This document shows, piece after piece, positions 1 through 5,171 of a stretch of DNA of 6,803 nucleotides (position 1 is the first letter of the stretch; each line of letters begins with the position of its first letter). Where the stretch lies: assembly GCA_001800075.1 (NCBI GenBank), contig MGUR01000032.1, positions 4,054-10,856 of the forward strand, read 5' to 3'. This stretch comes from Elusimicrobia bacterium RIFCSPLOWO2_01_FULL_59_12 (GTDB taxonomy: Bacteria; Elusimicrobiota; Elusimicrobia; 2-01-FULL-59-12). Below the pieces are notes generated by a model. It was not told the DNA's origin. It ran no database searches and was given only the letters and a program-made list of their open reading frames with translations. The position numbers and the translations under genes are program-made.

Positions 1-184
1 TGACGGCGGCGGGCACCGACGCTTGAAAATAGGGCCGCAATTCGGCCACCAAGGCCGCGGGGGTCCACTCCTGCTGGTCTTCTTCGCAAACGTCCAGCTC
101 GGCCTTAAAAGCTCTCAGCGAGCGCAGCTCCGCCGCTTCGAATGGCCCTTGAACCAGGTCATTCCAATAGATCCAGTACCTCAC
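1..184 (-). CDS. GYF_2-like domain protein, N-terminal part only
   Basis: Sixty-one codons are visible on the minus strand; the gene runs off the left edge of the window. The start is a GTG at 182-184, because an in-frame TAG lies four codons upstream (193-195) and no ATG lies between. The protein begins RYWIYWNDLVQGPFEAAEL and continues through VCEEDQQEWTPAALVAEL. This matches the layout of GYF_2-like domains: aromatic N-terminal strand, a central QGPF turn followed by an EL helix, then a V-C strand and a W-T-P-A motif. Such domains are thought to bind peptides and often sit at the N-terminus of longer proteins of unknown role. No signal peptide is visible. The gene diverges from nadE and has no Shine-Dalgarno sequence. 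The family call rests on motif resemblance only, and the domains downstream cannot be seen. Confidence 0.72.
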   Translation of the reverse strand, partial: MRYWIYWNDLVQGPFEAAELRSLRAFKAELDVCEEDQQEWTPAALVAELRPYFQASVPAAV

Positions 185-219
185 AGGTGTTTTCTATGCG
201 AAACAGCGCGCGATTGCAA
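184..219 (-). promoter_or_regulatory. Candidate leaderless promoter of the GYF_2-like gene
   Basis: On the minus strand, TTGCAA (219-214) serves as a -35 box with 4 of 6 consensus matches. A 17-bp spacer follows, then TAGAAA (196-191) as a -10 box with 4 of 6 matches. The predicted start of transcription falls on position 184, the first base of the GTG start codon. No Shine-Dalgarno sequence is present. The boxes are weak individually; the spacing and the coincidence with the start codon are the argument. Confidence 0.35.
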
Positions 220-249
220 TGGAAATTTCACACTGATACAATCGGATTT
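214..249 (+). promoter_or_regulatory. Candidate sigma70-type promoter for nadE
   Basis: TTGCAA (214-219, 4 of 6 matches) and TACAAT (237-242, 5 of 6 matches) are separated by exactly 17 bp, so transcription would start near 249. The nadE transcript would then carry a leader of about 97 nt that contains the whole inverted octamer array at 257-330. TTGCAA is its own reverse complement and also fits as the -35 box of the divergent gene. This is a consensus match by eye. Confidence 0.45.
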
Positions 250-256
250 CGGCGGC

Positions 257-330
257 GTGTTACGGTGCTACTGTGCTGACGTAATACATGCCAACCCCCC
301 TTTAACCGTAGCACTGTAACACCGTAGCAC
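257..330. repeat. Inverted array of six 8-bp units, hairpin-forming
   Basis: The right arm is three tandem octamers, CGTAGCAC (307-314), TGTAACAC (315-322) and CGTAGCAC (323-330). The left arm is three related octamers in the opposite orientation: GTGTTACG (257-264), GTGCTACT (265-272) and GTGCTGAC (273-280). The arms are separated by 26 bp. Bases 257-271 pair with 308-322 as a 15-bp stem with a single G-U pair in plus-strand RNA; on the other strand that pair becomes a C-A mismatch. Several shifted registers are also possible because of the tandem units. There is no T-tract after it, so it does not look like a classical terminator. It may be a dispersed intergenic repeat or a leader structure of nadE. 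Confidence 0.75.
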
Positions 331-345
331 GTTGGTTTGGTCTCT

Positions 346-1983
346 ATGAAAATCGCGCTCGCGCAAGTCAATCAAACCGTAGGGGATATCCGCGGCAACA
401 TGCGCCGGATTCAGGAATGGACCGCGCGCGCCGAAAAAACCGGGGCCGAGATGGTTCTGTTCCCGGAACTGGCCGTGACCGGCTACCCGCCGCGGGACCT
501 GCTGGAATATCCCGCGTTTGTCGAAAAAAACCGTCAGGCGGTCTACGATCTGGCCCGGCAGGTCACCCGCATCGCGGTCGTTCTGGGGTTTGTCGATGTG
601 AACCCTGAAAAAGCGGGGAAGCCGTGGCTCAACGCCGTGGCGCTCCTGCATGGCGGCCGGGTGGCGGCGGTGCGCCATAAAATGCTTCTCCCCACCTATG
701 ACGTTTTTGACGAAGGGCGTCACTTTGCGCCGGGGAGGGACAATGCCCCCGTCGCCTTTTCCGGCCGCAAACTCGGCCTGACGATCTGCGAAGACATGTG
801 GACCGATGTCCAATTTATGGGAAAGCGTTTGTATCCCGACGATCCCGTCCTCTCGCTGACCTCCAGCGGCGCGGAGATCCTGATCAATGTGTCCGGGTCG
901 CCGTTTCACCACAAAAAATCCCGCCAGCGGTTGGATTTGGTGCGCAGCCACGTCCAGCGGGCGCATGTCCCGTTTTTCTTCGTGAACCAGGTGGGGGGGA
1001 ACGACGAATTGGTGTTTGACGGCTCGAGCTTCGCTCTAGATGCCGAGGGCCGTGTGCTGGCCCAGGCCCGGAGCTTCGCGGAGGACCTGGTCGTGGCGGA
1101 CACCGACCGGCCCGAGGCGCTGACCTGGGAGGAGCATGCCCCGATCGAGGATGTTCATGACGCCCTGGTCCTGGGGTTGAGGGACTACGCCCGGCGCTGT
1201 GGTTTTACAAAAATCCTGCTGGGCCTGAGCGGGGGGATTGATTCGGCCGTGACGGCTGTCCTGGCGGTAGATGCGCTGGGAAAGGCTAATGTGCTGGGGG
1301 TCTCAATGCCCTCTCCACACTCTTCCAAGGGAAGCGTTGAGGATGCTCGAAAACTTTCTAAAAACATTGGAATTAAAATGATTTCACTTCCGATCACGCC
1401 GGTTTTCTCGGCCTTCAAAAAGACGCTCCGACCGGCCTTCGGCAAGCGTAAACCCAACGTTACTGAGGAGAACCTTCAGGCCCGCATCCGCGGCACTCTG
1501 CTGATGGCGCTATCGAACAAATTCGGCATGCTGCTGTTGACCACAGGCAATAAATCGGAGCTTTCCATGGGCTACTGCACGCTTTACGGAGATATGAACG
1601 GCGGCCTGGCGGTGATCTCGGATGTTCCTAAAACAATGGTCTACCAGCTGGGCCGGCAGTTGAACTGCGCGAAGGAACGCATCCCGGTGGCCTGCTTCAC
1701 CAAACCGCCCTCCGCCGAACTGCGGCCGAACCAGACCGATCAGGACACCCTGCCGCCCTACGAAACTCTGGACGCGATCGTGGAGGCCTATGTGGAAGAT
1801 GGATTGGACGTGAACGACATCGCCGCCAAAGGTTACCCGCCGGCCTTGGTCAAAAAAATCCTCACCACGATCGACCGCAATGAGTACAAACGCCGCCAGG
1901 CCGCGCCCGGCCTGCGCATTACGCCGAAAGCTTTCGGGATCGGCCGCCGCCTCCCGATCGCCCGGGCTCCCTTCCGCGATTAA
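346..1983 (+). CDS. nadE: Glutamine-dependent NAD+ synthetase
   Basis: This 545-residue protein catalyses the last step of NAD+ synthesis: nicotinic acid adenine dinucleotide is adenylated with ATP and amidated with ammonia from glutamine, in the cytoplasm. Residues 1 to about 265 form a nitrilase-type glutaminase domain with the Glu-Lys-Cys triad at E41 (FPELA), K112 (RHKMLLPTYD) and C148 (LTICEDMW). Residues from about 270 form the synthetase domain, with the ATP-binding loop SGGIDS at 295-300 and the TTGNKSE and YGDMNGG motifs at 399-420. Length is normal for the two-domain enzyme. ATG 346 is preferred over the in-frame TTG at 337 because family members start MKIALAQ-N-TVGD. No Shine-Dalgarno sequence precedes it. 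The gene is alone, bounded by an inverted repeat upstream and a hairpin downstream. Codons for residues of about 326-349 are unusually AT-rich. Confidence 0.97.
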   Translation: MKIALAQVNQTVGDIRGNMRRIQEWTARAEKTGAEMVLFPELAVTGYPPRDLLEYPAFVEKNRQAVYDLARQVTRIAVVLGFVDVNPEKAGKPWLNAVALLHGGRVAAVRHKMLLPTYDVFDEGRHFAPGRDNAPVAFSGRKLGLTICEDMWTDVQFMGKRLYPDDPVLSLTSSGAEILINVSGSPFHHKKSRQRLDLVRSHVQRAHVPFFFVNQVGGNDELVFDGSSFALDAEGRVLAQARSFAEDLVVADTDRPEALTWEEHAPIEDVHDALVLGLRDYARRCGFTKILLGLSGGIDSAVTAVLAVDALGKANVLGVSMPSPHSSKGSVEDARKLSKNIGIKMISLPITPVFSAFKKTLRPAFGKRKPNVTEENLQARIRGTLLMALSNKFGMLLLTTGNKSELSMGYCTLYGDMNGGLAVISDVPKTMVYQLGRQLNCAKERIPVACFTKPPSAELRPNQTDQDTLPPYETLDAIVEAYVEDGLDVNDIAAKGYPPALVKKILTTIDRNEYKRRQAAPGLRITPKAFGIGRRLPIARAPFRD

Positions 1984-1990
1984 AGGAGGA

Positions 1991-2032
1991 GCCCGTCCCC
2001 GCATCTACGCACAGCGGGGACGGGCCGGTTTT
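1991..2032 (+). terminator. Hairpin after nadE, probable intrinsic terminator
   Basis: GCCCGTCCCCGC (1991-2002) and GCGGGGACGGGC (2014-2025) form a perfect 12-bp GC-rich stem with an 11-nt loop. TTTT follows at 2029-2032 after three intervening bases. The stem starts 7 bp after the nadE stop codon. The U-tract is short, so termination may be partial or helped by Rho, but position and stem strength fit a terminator that separates nadE from the next transcription unit. Confidence 0.75.
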
Positions 2033-2052
2033 CGACACCATGTGCCCTGGCG

Positions 2053-2092
2053 TTGACTTCCATGCACGTAAAACCTATTCTTTAGCCACGCC
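2053..2092 (+). promoter_or_regulatory. Strong promoter candidate, very short leader
   Basis: TTGACT (2053-2058, 5 of 6 matches to the -35 consensus), a 17-bp spacer, and TATTCT (2076-2081, 4 of 6 matches to the -10 consensus) lie between the nadE terminator and the coiled-coil gene. Transcription would start near 2088, leaving a leader of only about 5 nt before ATG 2093, too short for a ribosome binding site. None is visible. It would drive both coiled-coil genes. Confidence 0.6.
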
Positions 2093-3007
2093 ATGGCGAC
2101 CGAAAAAGAAGCCGTTTTCACCCCCGAAGACCTGCGCGAAAATTTTGAACGCCTCCAAGCCGATTTGAATGTCGTGCAGAACGAGCTGGATCAGGCGCTC
2201 GGCGTCTGGCGGACCCTCCTGTCCGCAGAAAAGCAGGAGTTCAAAAAAATCCTGAGCGACCGCGAGAAGGCGTGGAGCCGCGATGAAACCCAGTGGGAAA
2301 AAGACCGGCAAGCCTATGAACAAAAAATCCAGGATTTGGAATCTTTCTTCAGCAGCCAGCTAAATACGACAGAAAAAAACGCCGTCCGCGCCCTGAACGA
2401 ACTGGACGCCGCGTGGCAGCAGGAGCGCGCCCGCTGGCAGCAGACGCTTGCGCAGCAGGTGAAAGACTTCCGCCAGAACGAAGAACTGCAAAAAGTCGCG
2501 CAGCAGCATCTGGAACGGCAGCTGGCGCAGATGACTGAGGCCAACGCCCAGATCCAGGCCAGCCTGACCGAGAGCCAGGCGCGACATGCTGAAACCCACT
2601 CGGCTTACACGGGCCAGGAACAGCAGTGGCAGGATTACACCACTTCGCTGGAATCTCAGGTCGCCCATCTGCAGGCCGAAAAGGCCTCCTGGCAGCAGTC
2701 GCTTTCCGAGCGATTCCAGGATCAACAGCAAAATGCCGCCCTCATTCAAACGCTCCAGCAGCAGGTTGTCACGCTCGAAGCCCGGCTGAGGGAGTCCACC
2801 CAGACGCAGCAGGCCCAGGAGCGGCAGGTGGAAAATTATGTAGTCTCGCTTGAAAAGCAAATCGCCTCCCTGCAGGAGTTCATCCAGCAGGTCCTGCCTT
2901 CCCATCCCATGCGGCGAAAATCTGACTCGTCCCTCGGCCCCGGCAACCCATCGCCGCACCTCGGGCGGGCGGGAACCGCGCCCTGGCTGCCCCGTGCCCC
3001 CCGTTAG
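2093..3007 (+). CDS. Coiled-coil protein of unknown function
   Basis: I do not recognise this 304-residue protein as a named family. It is dominated by long charged helices rich in Gln, Glu, Ala and Leu with regularly spaced Trp, from about residue 12 to 267, so a rod-like coiled coil is likely. No signal peptide, membrane segment or catalytic motif is visible; it is probably cytoplasmic. Internal repetition is clear: residues 175-194 (QEQQWQDYTTSLESQVAHLQ) and 242-261 (QERQVENYVVSLEKQIASLQ) share 11 of 20 positions. The last 35 or so residues (from PSHPMRRKS) are Pro, Gly and Arg rich and probably disordered. ATG 2093 is the first start after an in-frame TAA at 2069-2071, and a good promoter lies just upstream. 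The stop codon lies inside the next gene, so the two are probably translated together and may act as a pair. Confidence 0.8.
   Translation: MATEKEAVFTPEDLRENFERLQADLNVVQNELDQALGVWRTLLSAEKQEFKKILSDREKAWSRDETQWEKDRQAYEQKIQDLESFFSSQLNTTEKNAVRALNELDAAWQQERARWQQTLAQQVKDFRQNEELQKVAQQHLERQLAQMTEANAQIQASLTESQARHAETHSAYTGQEQQWQDYTTSLESQVAHLQAEKASWQQSLSERFQDQQQNAALIQTLQQQVVTLEARLRESTQTQQAQERQVENYVVSLEKQIASLQEFIQQVLPSHPMRRKSDSSLGPGNPSPHLGRAGTAPWLPRAPR
2615..2875 (+). repeat. Diverged internal repeat in the coiled-coil gene
   Basis: Bases 2615-2674 and 2816-2875 encode two related 20-residue segments, 67 residues apart, with the shared pattern QE-Q---Y--SLE-Q-A-LQ. A second weaker pair shares WQQ-L: residues 112-149 and 197-234. 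The Y--SLE spacing is not a plain heptad, so common ancestry is more likely than coiled-coil bias alone, but this was judged by eye. Confidence 0.5.
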
Positions 3008-3860
3008 CCCCGCCCTGGACGATCAACTGACTCGCTGGACAACCCGAGGAAGCGATCTGCGCAAAGAACTCGCTTTTCAAAAAGACCTGTTGGAACCTCT
3101 CGCGCTGGCGGCGCATGGAAACCGCCTGGCGATGCGCGAGCGGCGCCGGCGCGACCTGCGCGACCTGGAGCAGATTTTTCAGGAGTCGCAATCCCGGTGG
3201 GATGAGCGGCTGAATCGAATCATGGGATGGAAGCGCGCGACGCACGATCTGCAATCCGAGGAAGCGCGCCTGCAATCATTGATCAACGCCAGCGTGTGGC
3301 TGCAGAAAGCGCGCGCCCATCAAGACACTTTTCTCAGACATTATGAACGGCGCGCCGAACGTCTGGGTGAGCAGCAGCAAGCCCTTCACCATGCGCTGGA
3401 AGCCTGGCAGGCCGCCTTGGAAGAGCGCGCGGCCAGTCTGGACGGATTGGCGCAAAAACAGGAAAAATCGGAACAGCCCCTCTATGTCTCCCGGGCTCGG
3501 AAGCAGCCGGAGATTGATTTTGTGCGTGAGCAGGAAGTCATCGATGAAGCGCTGACCCAGGGCGTGCAGCAGATGCGGCGCTCGCTGCGGACAGCGCTGG
3601 ACCGGCTGAGCAAGGCCTTTTCAGCCGTGGACCGTCGGGCATCGGGCGCGGAGATTTTTTACGAGGTGCACAAGCAGGAAATCCTGTCGGGATTGAAAAG
3701 CTCGCAGCAAACGTTGGAAAAACACCGGGAGAGCATTCTATCGGATGCGCTGATTTACCAAGCCTGCCGCCACCGCCTGCGCCGGCTGCGAGCCATCGTC
3801 AGCGGTTTGCGCTGTGTGGAAGATATTCCCCGGCCGCGTCGCCGCTGGACACCGTGGTAG
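2994..3860 (+). CDS. Second coiled-coil protein, overlaps the first by 14 bp
   Basis: The frame is open from 2850, but the predicted start is GTG 2994 (MPPVSPALDDQL), which gives 288 residues. It sits 11 bp before the stop of the upstream gene, a position typical of translational coupling; no Shine-Dalgarno sequence is seen. ATG 3132 (MRERRRRDL) is a later alternative. The protein is helical and highly charged, with probable coiled coils at about residues 20-160 and 175-250, broken by a short stretch around QPLYVSRARKQPEIDF (161-176). The C-terminus is strongly basic (RPRRRWTPW). No membrane segment, signal peptide or enzyme motif is visible. I do not recognise the family. An alternative is that both frames are one longer protein joined by a +1 frameshift or split by a sequencing error. 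The gene ends 7 bp from the convergent membrane protein gene. Confidence 0.75.
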   Translation: MPPVSPALDDQLTRWTTRGSDLRKELAFQKDLLEPLALAAHGNRLAMRERRRRDLRDLEQIFQESQSRWDERLNRIMGWKRATHDLQSEEARLQSLINASVWLQKARAHQDTFLRHYERRAERLGEQQQALHHALEAWQAALEERAASLDGLAQKQEKSEQPLYVSRARKQPEIDFVREQEVIDEALTQGVQQMRRSLRTALDRLSKAFSAVDRRASGAEIFYEVHKQEILSGLKSSQQTLEKHRESILSDALIYQACRHRLRRLRAIVSGLRCVEDIPRPRRRWTPW

Positions 3861-3867
3861 CCCCGGC

Positions 3868-5148
3868 CTACCTCATCAGCTGAAAATCCATCACTAAGAA
3901 GTAAGCCAGGGCCGAACCGATCAGCAGGGCCTGCATGCGGTTTTCCAACGTGAGCGGGTGTTTGATCAATACCCTGTGGGAGACGCCCCCCGCCACCAGG
4001 ACGGCCGCGACCAGCTTGGCCAGCGTTTCGGCGCCCGGCAAAAGGGCCCCATTTAATCCGCCCTGATGCAGGATCCACAACGTTCCGACGCAAACGACAA
4101 AACCCGCCAGAAACGTCAAACGGAAACCGCGGCTGTAAAAATTCTCTTTGACCGCCAGCCTTTGCGCGATCAAAGGGGACCACAAGGCCAGGACCCCCAG
4201 GAGATACCACGCCCCGGGCAGGGTCGACTTGCCCGGCGTGAAAAGCACAATCCCCAGGATCATCAGGGACAGGAGGGCCGCCAGGTCGGCGGTCGATGCG
4301 CGCCGCTCACGCAGCATGCGAATGACGGACTCACCCGAAACCCAGACTCCATACATCAGGAAAAACGGCGACAGCCAGCCCGCGGCATGAACGATGCGTT
4401 CGCTCATCGCCGGCCACCCGCCGCCCCATCCGGTCGTGAGGCCCTGATGCAGATGCGCCCCCAGTTCACGCAGCGTGCCCAGGGGTCCTTGAACCAGGGA
4501 CCATCTCTGGGTCAACGCGCAAAAAGCCGCCCAGAGGGTTGAGAAAACGGCGGTGCCAAGAAGAAAGATGGTCAGAAAAACGCCTACGGAGCTCATCGGG
4601 CGCCGGCGGCAACAGACCCAGGGGATCATCCCCAACAGAACGACCAGCGCGGAAGGGACATGCACCCAAAGAAACAAGGACCAGGCCAGCGCCAGCGTGA
4701 TCGCCCGCATAAAGGTCGACCAATTTTCCACCACCCGCATGGCCGTGATGAAGACCAGCAGAAAGAGCGGGACCCATAAGACGCCCCCGAGAAATCCCAG
4801 CGTGAGCGGCAGAATAATCACCATGGGGTTCAGCTCAAAAAGCACCATCGCGGCCGTCGCCCCCAAGAGCCGGTACGGCGCATCCGCCAGGCCCCAGCCG
4901 GCTCGAAACACGGCCCAGCAGACCCCCAGCATCAGCGCGCCGTTGGCGGCCATCAGGACTCCCATGCCTGTCCCGAAAAGCGCCTGCGCCATGCGCAGGT
5001 AAAGCACATAGAGGGTGTTATGGGACGCCGGAACCAGGGGAACATCGAGCGATACGTGCGTCAGCGGTTTGGCGGTCAGGATCAGGAGAGCCACGAAGAG
5101 AAGCGAAAGCCCGATGAGAATAAAGGTGGGGCGCATTCCCGCTTTCAT
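3868..5148 (-). CDS. Polytopic membrane protein, possible GT-C-like fold
   Basis: This 426-residue protein is mostly hydrophobic, with about 10-12 likely membrane helices, for example near residues 7-25, 57-82, 108-136, 149-177, 187-211, 255-271, 286-303, 312-328, 342-361, 376-390 and 406-421. The first helix, then a periplasmic-side loop (residues 30-45), then a segment like LYLRMAQALFG followed by a long helix pair, resembles the N-terminal half of GT-C glycosyltransferases of the PMT_2 type, which use lipid-linked sugars. The acidic DD/DE motif of that loop is not evident, only D35, so the enzyme assignment is weak. M1 and M5 are both possible starts; M1 (5148) is used. The gene is single, divergent from uvrC by 22 bp and convergent with the coiled-coil pair. 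An uncharacterised transporter or membrane scaffold remains possible. Confidence 0.82.
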   Translation of the reverse strand: MKAGMRPTFILIGLSLLFVALLILTAKPLTHVSLDVPLVPASHNTLYVLYLRMAQALFGTGMGVLMAANGALMLGVCWAVFRAGWGLADAPYRLLGATAAMVLFELNPMVIILPLTLGFLGGVLWVPLFLLVFITAMRVVENWSTFMRAITLALAWSLFLWVHVPSALVVLLGMIPWVCCRRRPMSSVGVFLTIFLLGTAVFSTLWAAFCALTQRWSLVQGPLGTLRELGAHLHQGLTTGWGGGWPAMSERIVHAAGWLSPFFLMYGVWVSGESVIRMLRERRASTADLAALLSLMILGIVLFTPGKSTLPGAWYLLGVLALWSPLIAQRLAVKENFYSRGFRLTFLAGFVVCVGTLWILHQGGLNGALLPGAETLAKLVAAVLVAGGVSHRVLIKHPLTLENRMQALLIGSALAYFLVMDFQLMR

Positions 5149-5162
5149 TGTGGTTAAATATA
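5149..5162 (-). promoter_or_regulatory. Candidate near-leaderless -10 box of the membrane gene
   Basis: Read on the minus strand, 5162-5157 is TATATT, with 5 of 6 matches to the -10 consensus. Transcription would start near 5150, leaving about 2 nt before ATG 5148. No good -35 box is found, since that region lies inside uvrC. The box overlaps the opposing TATACT of uvrC. Confidence 0.4.
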
Positions 5163-5171
5163 CTAAATCTA
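5159..5171 (+). promoter_or_regulatory. Candidate leaderless -10 box of uvrC
   Basis: TATACT (5159-5164, 5 of 6 matches to the -10 consensus) lies 6 bp before ATG 5171, which places the predicted first transcribed base on the A of the start codon. No Shine-Dalgarno sequence exists in the 22-bp spacer. The -35 region (about 5136-5141, TTCCCG) is a poor match and lies within the divergent gene. Confidence 0.45.

Noticed and set aside
23..319. 98-codon plus-strand frame across the left edge and intergenic region
   Set aside because: Its first part is antisense to the GYF_2-like gene and the rest crosses the octamer array; no homology-like motif and no start signal.
268..966. Long open frame of 232 codons on the minus strand opposite nadE
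   Set aside because: It lies antisense to the clearly assigned nadE glutaminase domain and its translation shows no family motif; GC-rich genes commonly leave such open antisense frames.
2360..2959. 199-codon minus-strand frame opposite the first coiled-coil gene
   Set aside because: The plus frame has a promoter, terminator context and coiled-coil pattern; the minus frame is Leu/Gly/Arg-rich, as expected from the complement of Gln/Glu codons.
4983..4999. Palindrome CCTGCGC-CAT-GCGCAGG inside the membrane protein gene
   Set aside because: A perfect 7-bp inverted repeat, but it lies inside a coding region (codons for residues of about 50-56) in GC-rich DNA and has no partner copies, so chance is likely.
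5015..5170. Upstream in-frame extension of uvrC by 52 codons
   Set aside because: It overlaps the divergent membrane gene, and family members begin near LKSLPHSPGVYLM; ATG 5171 sits correctly.
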